A DNA stretch of 64,000 bases from contig PCDI01000007.1 of NCBI GenBank assembly GCA_002778195.1, positions 1,434,576-1,498,575 on the forward strand, in the 5' to 3' direction. This DNA comes from Raffaelea ambrosiae. Taxonomy: Eukaryota > Ascomycota > Sordariomycetes > Ophiostomatales > Ophiostomataceae. Positions 11,007 to 23,932 of this stretch are shown here, piece after piece. The translations under genes were made by a program, and so were the position numbers. The notes under the pieces were generated by a model. The model had not been told where the DNA came from. It made no database searches and worked only from the letters and a program-made list of their open reading frames with translations. Position 1 is the stretch's first letter. Each line of letters opens with the position of its first letter.

Positions 11007-13651
11007 GTTATACCTACAGGAACAAACCCCCAGGAGATGCCGACCGATTGTCAGTGGCACCCATAATGATTGATAAATGGAGATTGTCCTGCAAAGTGCA
11101 GAGTAAACGGTTGCTGATTCGGCTCCGTTGGACCAATTGCCTTGCCTCGGTGACATTTTGGGTGTGAAACTAAGCCTGCATTTTCACAATGACATGCCAC
11201 AAGGGTCGCGGCTGGTTTAACTCACAGTTGTGCCTCTGGTAGAAAAAAATAGGGGTAAATGGATGCAAATCCTACCCGAGCACCACGCAGCACAGAATAT
11301 TTAGTACTTAATGCCCGTCTGTTTCCCTTTCGAACATTGATGAGCTCGCAGACAGCAGAAAGCAAGTTTGGGCAATGTTGAACCGCATCAGAACACGGCA
11401 TGCAAATGAAGATGTGTTGTGCCGCACAACGCAACGTGCAACTCGACAACACGCTAGAAACACGACAGGAGGGAACCACAAACAAGGCGGAGGGATGCGA
11501 GTTGACAATCAACGGACAAAGACCGGGGAAGGACACAAGCAACGATTGGGCCTAATTCGGGTTTCGCCTTGTTGGTTCGTGCCAGTCTTGGGCCTCAGCA
11601 ATGGACCTTAGTCCATTTTCCATATTATTGTTATTCCGATGAGAGCCAAGTTTCCCAGGAGCGATCTGCATTTCAAGGGACCCCAGCAAACACCCAGCCA
11701 TGGTAGTGTCTTGCCGCAACATTATCGTCCAGCTCGACTTTTTCAAGATGGACATGACAAACAGGCAACTGCCAAGACACCGCCCAACACATAACCAACC
11801 AACAATACCGGCACCAGAGGCAATAAGGGCACCCGAGGCACGCACATGGCGAAACAACCATATCCTATTCATTGCCGACAAGAAGCACGGTGCATTTGTT
11901 GATCGCTGATCTACCAGTATTGCCTCATCTCTCTCCGAGACAAGTCAACCACCAACAGGCCGATAAGCACCCTGGATCGCCAAAACTGGTCCCCCCAAAT
12001 ACTTTTCTGTCTGGAACAAAAACCAGACGAGAAGTCGGCTACAATAATGACGACAGTAAAAAGTCGAGTCAAGGGGGAGGAGCTATTGCGGGCATATCGC
12101 GGTACCAGAAAAGGGGACCACGGGGACGTATCACAGTGTCAATGACAAGCATGCGGAAGATGTCTGACAACTTTACAGAATGGGACAACCGCCCTTCAAA
12201 GAAGGGGGCATGCATCGATGTCTTTGTCCTTTTTCTTTTTGTCTTGGCTTCTTGTGGAAGCAACTAGCTAAAGAAAGCAGGCACAAATGCCGAGACAAGA
12301 GTGAATGAACATTGTCAACCCACTCCATAGCCAAGTGCGGCTCACGACTTCGCTATTCGTGGCTACCAGGGGCATCCTGGTTTTTATTCCCCATCAGAGA
12401 CTAGGGAGACACAGCTTCGGTGGTTTGATTCTTAGACGGACTACGGAGATGCCATTGCGTGCAAATTGGGCGAACCTCTGTTTCTCACCCTTCCTGTGGT
12501 GGTAGAAAGGTCATGTGCATGTGGTACAACAGACCAAAAAAAAAGGGAAGATACAAAGACGCAAATAAGACAGCAAGAGAAAGGAGCATCGAAAGCGAGG
12601 CGAGACAGCGTTAGGAAGAGAATCAAGAATGGGGTTGACGAAAAGTAGGCCAATACTCGACGTCATTTGGCCTTTTGTCTTGTTATTCGTGCATGTTTGA
12701 CTAGGCGAGCAAAAAAGTTCCATGCCAGTTCGGGCTGGAAAACCGACTTGTCTCATCCTTCATATTTGCGTTAATATCATACATTTCGTACATTTCGCAA
12801 AGGCAAGTGCCAGTCCAGGGAGCAACTGACCAACTAGAATGAAACAGCCAAGGCACAACAAGGCAAAAGAACGAATATAAGGAGAAAAGGCGACAATTGA
12901 ATGTACACGTAATTCTGCCCGCTGGACCGGAGCAGGATTCAGAAAAATCCTTGAGCAAGCTGGAGAAATCTGGAAAAGGTCACTCGTGTCGTCTTCGCAG
13001 CTGGAAGACAAAAAAGGAAAAAACCCCACGTCAGCGTGCAGAACCTCTTCTATGGTCTGCAGATGATTCAATTCATAGTTGGATTTTGTCACAAGACTGC
13101 GGGATTGTCTTCAGTATCAAACAAACTCACCATACTATCCCGGTACAAAGAGTACCATTGGCAACAAACAACACAAAACAAACCTAGCAGTAGCCTTGTG
13201 TGCGATTTGCTCCAGCTTTGAAAAACCTTGCTGGACCACCAATTGCTGTTTATGCATAAGAAAGTTACAACGCGTGTATTTTTTCCCATTCTGGGTCTGG
13301 GAAGAACTCTTGTTTTACACGGGCTTCATCAGAGCATGTGAGTTTACGGGCAACCAAACCAGACAAGCTCAGTGCCTTCTTGGCTGTTTCACCGGCCATG
13401 AAGGGAACAAATTTTTATTTCTGCATGGCAAGACGGCAGAGAACCTGTTTTTTTTTTTTTTGTTGAGGCCATCTTGCTCCCTTATTCTCGGCTTTCATTG
13501 TCCTTGACATGTTTCTGGGTTTGCAGAAAGCACTTAAACAGAGCGTATATGCCAAGGCGGCCGTCATCATCTGAACAACCCACAGTTGTCTTTTGGAGAC
13601 ACAAAGCAAGTCGAAACAGCATTGGGGTTTTGCCATTCTCCAATACTTTCT

Positions 13652-15475
13652 TTACGACTGTTTGGCTCTCTTGGAACTAGATTCCTCGCCAGCAGACCAC
13701 TGCCGAAAGATTGGTTGCTGGAGCACTTGGGCTACACTGAAACGATGCCGAGTCTCAAAGGCCAACAGACCTGCAATTTCGTTGCCGACTAGAAGAGATA
13801 CAAGAAAAATCATTTGTTAACAATCTTTCAGGCCTTGATTACACGAATCGTACCCCGGAGATACTCACAATGAATGTTTGTATGGTTGCCCTGAAACTCT
13901 CGACTGTGGCGCTTCAACTTCTCGATGGCGGCGTTGTAGCCTCCCTGCCACTCTGGGCGAATAGATTCATATTCGTGGCCCTTTCGCCACGGGTTCACCA
14001 TGAATCGGAAGGGGTGGTAGCCGTACGTCAGTTCGTAGCCGACCACGCCCATGGCCCAGGCATCGGCAAGATGATTGTAGTGGGCAACTTCTCGCTCTGG
14101 CGACAAATACCCGACTGTACCATTCGTACCCGGTTTAGGAGCAACTGTTCTGCTGAGATCACACTCCACAGCCTGGTCCAGATCCAAGAGGACAGCACGG
14201 AGTGGGTGGCGAAGGAACCCAATGTTGGAAGGCTTGATGTCGAGGTGCAGCCATCCATTTTTATGCAAGAATTCCAGGCCCAGCAGTGCATCGTGAAACA
14301 GTGCCGCTGTATCGACATGCATCGAGGTAGAAACTCTGTGTGAGTGTTTCAAAACCATGTCGGATTAGCCTCAACTATTTTTTTTTCTTCTTGAGCAAAG
14401 CGGATATGCACACTCACGATGACTTGATCTCATTGATCAGACTAGAGAATGTCTCTGGAGTCATGGGCGTCAAGACAAGGCCGACATCTTCAACAATTGT
14501 GCCTGGCACAAAGACGGGACCATTTGGATAGATGACCTCTCGCACCTGGACAACGCGACGAGCCTTTTCTTGATAGTCTTCGCTGCGCTTTGCCAATGCG
14601 GTTATCTTCTTGTAAACCGATATCTCGCCGGATACTGTAGCTGCCGTTCTCCAATTTCTTTCGAGAATCTTGACGGCTGCTATTTCCGCCCGGGTATTGG
14701 AAGCCAAGAAGACCTTCCCCTGGGCACCTTTTCCGAGTGATTTGTTTAAAGTCCAGTTGCCCATGGTCCGAGTCCGAGTCTGAGGGGTTGGCATATCGAA
14801 CGTAGTCACAGGAGGCCCATACTCTGCGATCGACTCACGACGTCTGTTCATAAAACCGTCCGTAGCTGCAAACGGAGTGTATTGAAACGTGTACTGCAAT
14901 GTGCTAATACGGATGAACATGCTATGCTGGTTCAAGGCTTGAATCCCTCTGTCTGCCGACTGTCCATTGATGGCAAGTTCGGCCTGAGGAGCACCAGTTT
15001 TGAGGCCTGTACAGAAAGCGGCGGATGTTTTGTCAAAGAAGAAGCGAGCATGGGAAGACCTGAGATCTCGGTCATGTTCTCTGGCAAAGGACATTGTCGC
15101 AAGAACCAAATCAATATTCTCAGCACTGATAGAGCCCTTCCCAACCACCCAGCCACTGGTTGGGTCATGGGGGTTGCGGTCCAGATCAAATGTATAATGA
15201 CCAGTCCAGATCATTCCGCGCTGTTGGTTCTCTTCCTCAAAGCTGCTGTCCGGGTCAGTTGGTGTCTCGCTATCTTCTCTATGATGCTCATGTGTGACGC
15301 GAAAGCGCAGCACGTCAGGGTCGAATTGTTGCTCCTTCTCAATGGACATGAACGACGCCACAGGCAACAATTCGGAAGTTTGTTGCGCATTGAAGATAGA
15401 GTCGCAGACGTCGCTGAAGGCTGCTTTTGCCTTTGTATTGGAGGGCTTCAGAGTGGCAAAAATCTTATCAGCCAT
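13652..15475 (-). CDS. FHA-like and protein kinase domain protein
   Basis: Three exons (15475-14418, 14335-13869, 13788-13652) give 553 residues. Introns are GTGAGT...CACACAG and GTGAGT...TTCTAG. The start at 15475 has an ACCATGG context. Residues about 105-195 look like a divergent FHA phosphothreonine-binding fold (GWVVGKG, then SSHARFFF). The kinase domain follows: glycine loop LGKGAQGKVFLAS (248-258), Lys269 in AAVK, catalytic HLDIKPSN (383-390) with Leu in place of Arg of HRD, DLD (404-406) in place of DFG, and GYLSPE (428-433) in place of APE. The metal-binding Asp and Asn are kept, so activity is plausible, but Gly of DFG is lost. The last exon carries the usual C-lobe end (RFSVAQVLQQPIF). 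A divergent neighbour starts 633 bp away and may share control. Fungi have many lineage-specific kinases of this kind; substrate unknown. Confidence 0.85.
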
Positions 15476-16108
15476 GGTACCAGAGAATGATGATATCCGG
15501 CTTGTCTTGTAGTTATGGGGTTTGCCTGACGAGATGTTGTAAAGGTACATGAAAACTTGATGAGCTTGTAAAAAGGCCAACACCTGCGAGTTCGTTGCCT
15601 ACGAGTGAACACTGCTGCCTAGATGTTTGTGCCTGAATTGTTCCTGCCTCAGACACTCAATGAATTTTGCGTGTCACGATTTCATTGGCTCGGAGAGCTT
15701 GTTCGTTTGTAGGCCCGAAGGCGTCCTGTCACTGTTCTGCAAGGCATATTGGCGAGAACAGTCAGGTCGTATGGCAAGCCCATGAATACGATGGCCAAGA
15801 TAAACCAAAAAAAGACCCCAGATTGTACAACAATTGTAAGAGCAGCCAATATAGTATAAGAGGACTCAAATTTGAGAAAATGGTGGAAAAGTGCTGAGCT
15901 TGCACGAAACCTGGTTGCTCCATAGCCACAACTGCGCGACCCGTGAATGAAACCGAGAAAGGAGCAAACGGGAAAACACGTGATTTCGCGTCGTAAATCT
16001 ATTGAACTAATTTATTCTGGTTCCTTCAACCATCACCAAACCACCAGACGAGGGGTTATCAAGAAGATAACAAGTGCCATCTCCTCGCTTCGTCGAGCCA
16101 CTCGCGTG
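15476..16108. promoter_or_regulatory. Shared upstream region of a divergent pair
   Basis: This 633-bp interval separates the FHA-like/kinase gene and the unknown gene at 16109, so it should hold both promoters. No specific element is assigned. Confidence 0.45.
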
Positions 16109-17188
16109 ATGTCTGATACACCACTAGATCTCGCGCACCGCCAGAGTCTGCCAGATTGGGCTTGGGAGGTTGACTCTGGCCAAAACATTGTGAGCTTTCT
16201 TGTTCCTCTACTGCCGCCTCGTCTTGGACTTCTTCCCATATCTTCCCTAGCAACAAAAGCATGCTGACGCGCTCTCCCCTACCCCTAGCCGGTACATGAA
16301 ATTGTAACAACGTGGGGTGCAAACCTGAGGACGCATCCGCCGTCTCCTAATCTAAGCACGGCACCGCGAAACTCTTTCGACCCCGATCTACTTACCTTGA
16401 AGCTCGATGCCTACGCCACCTGCGGACGTAATGCCCGCATACACAAATATGGAAAGGCGACAGCCGACAAATATCCTCCCAGACACACGCCAGTCCATCA
16501 CAAAAAGAAGTTTTATCAACAGTCACGCCAACGACACAGGGATATGCGCGATATTTCTCCTGTTCCAGTGGACAAGTTGCCTGAAAAGTACCAGCGCATG
16601 ACGGAGGAGGAGCGCGACCATACCTTTTTTATAGAGGATACACAGGGCTGCCTCGAATATATTCTGGATTTGGAAACTACCGATGGAGAGAGCACCGACA
16701 GCGATGAAGACAACGTGGTTAACCGACAGGCGGAGCAGAAGCAGAAGACGAGGAAAACAGAGGACACCACAACTCCCCTGAGACCTGGCCAGGAGGACTG
16801 TTTAGATGTCAGCCAGAGTACAGTTCTGTCTGCACTTGCGTCGCCTCCGCCGTCTTTGGGGAACTCGCCAACATTTGAGTCGTCTGACGCCACCGCTGAT
16901 ACACCGAATGGGCAACGACAAGAGCAAAGTCCCGCCGATGATAAGTCTCGCCCGCCACCAACTCCAGACGTGATGTTAGAGAGCATAGAGACGGAGACAG
17001 AGCAAAAAGAGGGGATTCAGCCAGCTGAAGCACCGGGCACAACGGAGGAGTGGCCGCCGGCGACCAGCAGGAAGCGTTTCAGGGCTCTGGATAGTCCTGA
17101 CGAGGACGTGAAGGGTACGGCACCGGGGAGTGGAAAGGAAGAAGGCAACTTCAGCAGCAGGGGGCCGAAGAAGGCACGGGTTCGTTGA
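16109..17188 (+). CDS. Hypothetical protein, likely nuclear, basic/acidic
   Basis: Two exons, 16109-16189 and 16289-17188, joined at GTGAGC and CCCCTAG, give 326 residues in one continuous frame. I do not recognise the family. The N-terminal third looks folded (LPDWAWEVDSGQ, then IVTTWGANLRTHP, KLDAYATCGRNARIHKYG, KYQRMTEEERDHTFFIED). The rest is disordered and rich in Ser, Thr, Glu and Pro, with an acidic patch ESTDSDED. Basic clusters near the end (SRKRF; GPKKARVR) look like nuclear localisation signals. A second in-frame ATG upstream at 15947 would add 54 residues; I prefer 16109 because G is at -3 and the longer start lies in the shared promoter. Divergent placement next to the kinase suggests, but does not show, a functional tie. 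Confidence 0.7.
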
Positions 17189-20100
17189 AGCTTTGCTGGT
17201 GATTCTGCAAAAAGCAAATTACCACAGCTAACTGCTACTCCTGTTGCCTACTTGGGGACTATTGTCACCAACGACCGTCACACACACGGAGTCCGTGGGG
17301 AAAGTATCTACTCCCGCCGACCCGAAACGCAGGGACTGGTAGCAATATGCGATAATGCCAGCGACTGTCATACCTGGGCTGGTTGCGACGAAGTTGACTA
17401 CCATGTGCAACAAATTGTGAAAGCGGCGGAGCCTGAATACGTTGCTGTCAAGGCATACAGAGCCAAAGCACAAGGAAACCAGACGAGCCACAGATGGCCG
17501 TGAGATTCCTGCTCACAGCCGCTACTGGGTCAACATGTGCCAGAGGGCTGCCGATGGACTACGCAATATTTTGTGAATGGGGGCTGTTGGCTGTGAATGA
17601 TGAGTCTTGCGAACAGTCCAAGTTACAGTTCAACTCTTGCAGAGAACTGCGGTCCACACTTTTTGGTCCGGTTTACACTTTCAACAAAAACTGTATGAAT
17701 ATGTTGAGTGCCGAGGCAAATATTCGATAAACTTGCATACCTACGATCACATCACCTGTGCAAATGATCTGATTCGGAGACAGACATTGATGTCGTTGAC
17801 CATATATTTATGTCATCAGATAGCAGCTGGTAGATGGCAGATGACTGACTTGTCAGCGGAAAACATCGGGTCATCGAGATTCTGTGCTGTGCTGTGCTGC
17901 CAACCGCACGTGTCTTCCCCGTGGGGAAAACGTCTTAGGTATTCGTCTGATGGTGGTCGGAATGCTGCTGGCTATTTAGCCGTGACCAGTCTTTTGGGTT
18001 TCTGAGCCGCAGAGCACTACCGATAGCAAGACGAACCTCATTAATAGCCCGACAGTTATAGCTTCTTCAATACTTTGTTTTCATGTCTCACAAAAGGTTT
18101 TAAACCTTGCTGAGCTCGTGACGACGTCCTCATATAGTGTAAAGGACAAAGGGTATCGTGACGATGCTTGGTTCACGATGGTCACACGCGACGATCGAAA
18201 GCTGGCTGACAAACAAGAGGTACGTAACCTTTTCTGCTTGGTTGTAGAACCAGTCGGGGCCCATACCTCTGTATCTCGACCGTAGGCTGTTGTGAGGTTG
18301 TCCAAGAAATTCGGCAAATGCCGACGTGCCCGCTCTTCCCTATTCGAGCAGTTGTGTCATGGGTTGCAACTTCCCCAAATTCAACAGCGAGCGTGCGAGT
18401 TGCACCTGCCCCTTTCGGCAGCCTCCATACAACTTTGCACAACGTCAGTTTTCAAGGTCAGGTTCATCTATTTTTTTTTGTTTCTCTGCTTCCTTTTTGG
18501 GCTCCTTTCACTTACTTGCATCGCATTGCCTCCCACTTTCATGACCTACTGCGGATCGACCGCGGCAATACACAAGTCACGCCAAGTCTGGGGTTGGACT
18601 GACGATCCCTGGCCCTGTCGGTTGCATTGGGCCATTCGGACAAGTCACATTGGAAAGGGCAATTTACTTGCTTACCCACGAACCAGACTCTTCTGCTGTG
18701 AACTAGACAACGACCTTCCAGATGCACAAGCGGTTGCGTCCTGACACGGCCTGCACACTCATCTGACGTCACGGCCGGCACAGTGAGAGTACCATGGACA
18801 AGACAGGCAATTCGCAAAAGAAGATGTGTGCCAAGAGGGGGCGACAGCAAAAAGTCCTGACTTTGAGCTGGCGGCTCCAGCCTCCTTCGAGACGAACACA
18901 CATGCCATCATAAGACGCGGAAAACTCTGCGGATTCTCCTGCCATCGAAAAGACGAAAAAATCCGAGAGGTGGTGCATGCAATGCGCGACCAAGTGGATT
19001 CTTTGCAGGGAAGCCCCGGCAGGCCATGGCTTCGATAATACCACCGTACAGAAAAACTGCATGTAAGCTGTTGGCCGAATCCTGCGGACCTATGTTGCCA
19101 GAAGTGTATTTTAGGAATACGATTTGCAGATGGCCTGCTAACTGATTGGCCGCAGTAGTGGACTTTCGAGCCTGTGTGATGCATGCAGCGCAGTCTTTTC
19201 TTTGTTGTTTGTCGTCCATGCAGAGCCAACCCTCCTCCAGCCACCACAAAACGAGAAGGATGGGCAGACTAAAATGGCGAACCATGGGCCGTACCTCTCG
19301 ACACACCTCGCCATGGATGGACGTGCCGAATGGCGGCTTAAATCCCACTGCCACCGCCTTGTTTTCCCAAGCTTTTCTTGCGTGCGGCTGTGTGGTGTTT
19401 TGCGTGCTAAGAGTTCTGCTGTGGCTCTAGCCTGAGTTATTAGCCATCATGCATCTCAGTCTGCCAACACGAGACTAGATACACATGTTTCCACACGTCC
19501 CCCCATCCCCCCCCATGCTGTTCCTGGGCGATCTTCTGATCTCGCCGGGCGCTCTGGTGTGGGTTGCATCCGGACTGCCTGGTTTGTGCTGGGGCCAGCA
19601 TGTGCGGAGTACTCGTCGCTGTATCCTTTGGTCCTGCTCTGTTCGTCTGATCGCACAAGTCCATCGCACAGCATGCCACACAGCGCCCGAGCACCGGACT
19701 AGGAATGCCCGCTCGAGAAGATTCAGTATTTCATTCAACTTCTGCGTGATCCTTGCTGCTTTCCTTGGCCCCTGCATCGTTGGTCTTTTTTGCTCAAGCG
19801 TTGGTTGTCCGTCAACAGCTTGCTCAGCTGGACCAGGTCTCCCTTGCTACGGCGCGATGGCTTCCACTACCAGTGTCCGATGACCATCATTGAAGCACAT
19901 CGTTAGGCACGGTGCGGTCAACTGCCCGTCTTCTTCAGATCGCGGGGCATTGACCCGGATCGTCGTTGGCAACGTGGAATCGCATCCTGGTGAGTTGACG
20001 GCACAGAACAACAAAAAGCGACGAACAACTTACACTGTAAACAGGACAATCTAGAAGGGCCTTTCTGATTGATCGACACTCGCATCGGCTCTTGGAGATA

Positions 20101-21439
20101 CATCATTCGTCATTACAACTGCTCGCCCCGTTGAGCAAGCCCTCCCTTGCCCTCTTGAATGGCCAGAAGCCTGGCCAGAAGCCTGGCCAGAACTCTCTGG
20201 TCGGATGCCCGGACGCCAGCTGCCCTGACTCACGATGATCCTTCCCCGCTGTTTTCCTCAGCCCGGTGTGCAACGCACGCCCGAACCCAAAGGATCCTTC
20301 TGTGAGCAAGTCCACGTCTCACACGTGAGCAGTACGTTAAAGTTGCACTTGTAAGTACTGTGGTTCTCCACACATTCTTACCCGGAACCAAGTTGCGCCA
20401 TTGGACGGACAAGTGCCCCATCCTGACGGTTACGCTACTGCGGTGCTTGTTGTTTTTTCCTTTTTTTCCCTTGGCCTTTCCATTTCTCTTTCCGTGTGTC
20501 TGCAGCGCCCGCCTGCTTCTCCGCCTGCTTCTGCGGACCATGGCTGGGTCCCCGAAGGCCCTTCCTTGGCTGTCCTGCCCAGCCTCTCATCCGTCCTGCC
20601 AGGCCACATGGATCCTCTGTATGGTGGGCAACGTGAGGCTTCTTCACATGGTTCAATGTCCACCAGCTTCTTGGCCGTGACCTGCTTGTGGAAGGTGAGG
20701 CCCTTCTGACTGCTGGCCGTCTTAACTCTTCTGTCGTCCGCAAGAATCCAACCTTGTCGTGGCAAAGTAACCATCCTCCACTTCTCTCTCCTTCTCCTTC
20801 TCACTCACCGTTTCCGTATCCTCTCCAGGTGTCTGTCCATTCTCCCTTTAATCCATATTTCCTCAAGCGTCTTACTACGTTTCTTCCTTCTTATGCCAAC
20901 CCCCCCCCTCAAGTAGTAGCCGATCTGAGAGGCGAAAACGCTCCTTTGCTAGCGCTCCCTCTTGTTTGTTGTTGTCTTGTCAAGCAAGCGCCTTCCGTTC
21001 GGGGAATTGCGAACTACACAACAAGTACAAAGCCAAGACGCCCGCTGCCATTTCATACACCCCCAACTGTCTGTTTATATGCCCATGTGAGCGCGAGCTG
21101 TTCTGATGATCTTCACTTGAAACTACGCTGCCCTTTTCCTTTTTTTTCTGTGCCTCGTCACTTGGCTTCCATTTGCCTCTCTTGGTATTGTCATATAAAC
21201 ACACAACACCCCAGAGTTTTCCTGATTCATTTAGTCCCCTTTTTTCTGACCTGCCTTTTCTTCACTGTCCTTTCTTATTTGTGTCGACTTGGATTCCTTC
21301 ATTGCTATTTGTTGCTGGCCAGCAAGTCTCTTTGCTTCTCTGCAAAGTGCCTTCTGCATCTTTTTTTTCGGCGTCTCATTGCGTACTCTGGGACGAGCAT
21401 ATTGTGCGCCATTGATCCCTCATATTGCTACACTCTACT
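17189..21439. other. 4.3-kb gene-free interval upstream of gtaA
   Basis: No gene recognised. Long pyrimidine-rich stretches lie in the last 700 bp before the glutaminase start, as is common in fungal promoters. One open frame over 20688-21527 is low-complexity Ser/Pro/Leu read-through of that pyrimidine-rich DNA. A TGACTCA word occurs at 20226. Confidence 0.5.
20161..20192. repeat. 12-bp tandem repeat, 2.7 copies
   Basis: Perfect copies of GGCCAGAAGCCT in a non-coding stretch. Confidence 0.8.
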
Positions 21440-23932
21440 ATGGGCTTCCGACGTCTGCTGGCTGCAGGCTTTGCGGCTCTGTATGCTGCCACACTTGCAA
21501 CTGCCGATTCCACCTTTACACCCCTGAATCCACCAGCCATCCCTCTCGCAGTCCGGTCCCCTTACTTGAGTACCTGGTTGATGGGCGACCAGGGTGGCAT
21601 ACTCCCGGGATCATGGCCAAAGTTTTGGACGTCAGTATACACTCCCCTCCGATTCCCGACTTTTCTTTATCCTGCCGTGCTGACGAAGAAGACAGGGGCG
21701 GCCAGATTGTTGGTTGGCAAGGATTTGTCCGTGTGGATGGTGTCTCGTACAACTGGATCGGCGAGGCCCCGGGACCGGATCCGGTGAACCAAACATCGTT
21801 TGAGTACACGTCCACCAAGAGCATCTTCACCTTTGATGTTGTCGGCAAGGTGACCATGAAAGCCACATTCTTGTCACCCGTGTACCCCGATGACCTGTTC
21901 CGGCAGTCCCAGCAGTTTTCCTATGTCCAGCTCTCAGTCCAGTCCAGCGATGGACAGTCACACAGCGTGCAGGTCTACATGGACATCAGTGGAGGTAAGG
22001 TTTAGTCTCTTTCATCTCTCATGATCCTATCAACCTTTCCATTTTTGCTTGTCGTTTTCTCTTCTTGGACCTCTTAACCTCGCGATCTTTGTCTTCTCCC
22101 CCCCCCACTAACACCTTTGTTTTCTTTGTCCCCAGAATGGGCTAGCCCCACGGACTCAGATGTCATCACTTGGTCAAATGGATTTACGAATGGTGTTGGC
22201 TATCATACATTTGCCCGCTCTTCTCCGGAAGTGTTCACAGAGTCGAGTGACATGGCTCTGTGGGGAGACTGGTACCTGGGCACGACCCTGAATTCAGGTG
22301 TAAGCAGTTTTTAAGCGGTCTCTGTTCTTCTTGCCGAGTGACTTGTCTTGCTAACAACATGAAAAGACAACGTGGAGAACCGGCTTTGATGATGTAGAAA
22401 CTCGGAACCAGTTCGTCAACGACGGCAAGCTGGACAACGGAAACGACACTAATTTCAGGGCCATCAGCAGCTCATGGTGAGTGTAACCTCTCTGCTTTAA
22501 GCCTTTTCCTTTCCGCTCACCTTTCACCGTATCCACGTTCTTTTCCCGTTCTCACCTTTATTTTCTCTCGTTGTGTCCCCCACCAAGCCACACACACAAC
22601 TGACAAGCAAGGCCGGTCTTTGCGTATGCCCAAGACTTCGGCGCGGTATCCCAGACAGAACAGGACATTCTGTTTGCGCTCGGCGTGGCCCAGGAGCAGG
22701 TGATCAACTTCCAGGGCAATGCCACCGGTCCGGAGTCTCTCACTGCACTGTGGACGACGCAGTACTCAACTGGAGACCAAGTGCTGGCCGACTTTTACAA
22801 TGACTGGGAGCACGCTTCCTCGGCATCCAGCCAGCTCGATTCCAAGATCCAGAGCGACGCCACGACAGCCGAGGGTGACGACTATGCCGCACTGGTGGCG
22901 CTGTCGCTGCGGCAGGCGTTTGGCGGACTGCAGGTAGCTCATGGCACTTCGCAGGACTATGTCTTCCTTAAGGAGATCAGCTCCGACGGCGACGTGCAGA
23001 CGGTGGACGTGATCTTCCCGGCGCACCCCGTTCTGCTCTACCTGAATGCAACACTGCTGAAGCTGCTGCTGGACCCCCTCTTTGAGAACACAGAGAGCGG
23101 CCACTATCCGAACTCGTGGGCCATCCACGACCTCGGCTACTTCCCCAACGCCGTGGGACACCCGGACGGCAATGATGAGGCTATGCCGGTCGAGGAGTGC
23201 GGCAACATGATTATCATGGCGCTTGCCTATGCCCAGCGCACTGGCGACAACGCTTACCTGACCCAACACTGGCCGCTGCTCAATCAGTGGGCACAGTACC
23301 TTGTCAACGACTCCATCATTCCGGACTACCAGCTGTCCACGGACGATTTTGCCGGCAAGCTGGCCAACCAGACCAATTTGGCGCTCAAGGGGATCATTGG
23401 CGTTGCTGCCATTGCCGAGATTGCCAATCGCACGGGACAGGCCGACGAAGCAAGCAGCTACCGCCAGACAGCCGAGGACTACATTGACCGCTGGCAGACG
23501 TACGGCATTGCCGCCGATGCGAGCCCGCCGCACACGACGCTGCAGTACGGTCAGAATGACACGCACGGCCTGCTGTACAACCTGTACGCGGACCGGCTGC
23601 TGGGTCTGCAGCTGGTGCCCGACTCTGTCTACTCCATGCAGAGCGCCTTTTACCCGACCATCAACACAAACTACGGGGTGCCGCTGGACACGCGGCACAC
23701 GCTGGCCAAGGGCGACTGGGAGGTGTTTGCGGCGGCCATTGCCGAGACAGACACCAAGTCGCAGATTATGACTTCTCTGTACACCTGGGTGCGGGAGACG
23801 ACGTTTTACGTGCCGCTGAGCGACTGCTACGACACGGTGACGGGGCTCACGGGCGAGGGCGCAAACGGGCCGACCAATTTCAAGGCGCGGCCGGTGATGG
23901 GTGGTTCCTTTGCGATCCTGGCTCTGCCGTAG
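21440..23932 (+). CDS. gtaA: Secreted glutaminase A (GtaA family)
   Basis: Extracellular or wall-bound L-glutaminase, which turns glutamine into glutamate and ammonia. Five exons: 21440-21630, 21696-21994, 22136-22299, 22367-22476 and 22612-23932, giving 694 residues, close to the usual GtaA length. Residues 1 to about 22 form a signal peptide ending near LATA-DS. The order of blocks matches the family (DUF5127, DUF4965, DUF1793): PLAVRSPYLSTWL, then GWQGFVRVDG, NGVGYHTFARSS, VFAYAQDFGAV, SWAIHDLGYFPNA, and MPVEECGNMIIMALAYA. Intron 1 uses donor GTCAGT with a TGCTGAC branch; a competing GTATAC donor 5 bp downstream with a later acceptor would change three residues. The other introns are regular with clear CTAAC/CTGAC branch sites. 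Asn-X-Ser/Thr sites suggest N-glycosylation. A long frame on the opposite strand is a codon-bias shadow. Confidence 0.93.

Larger units (their letters stand above)
4964..13651. other. 8.7-kb gene-poor interval
   Basis: I find no gene with family motifs on either strand. A 283-codon minus-strand frame at 5840-4989 has no good ATG start and reads as low-complexity S/R/P, so I treat it as upstream sequence of the acyltransferase. The region is not strongly AT-biased and shows no transposase or reverse transcriptase fragments, so classical RIP-destroyed transposons are not evident. It is unusually rich in TACATAGTA/TACTATGTA and TACGAGTA/TACTCGTA words, and has a 15-bp tandem duplication at 9234-9263 and pyrimidine runs near 9665-9740. 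Confidence 0.55.

Noticed and set aside
20688..21527. 279-codon plus-strand frame upstream of gtaA
   Set aside because: Pyrimidine-rich promoter DNA read through as Ser/Pro/Leu/Phe; it overlaps the true gtaA start in another frame.
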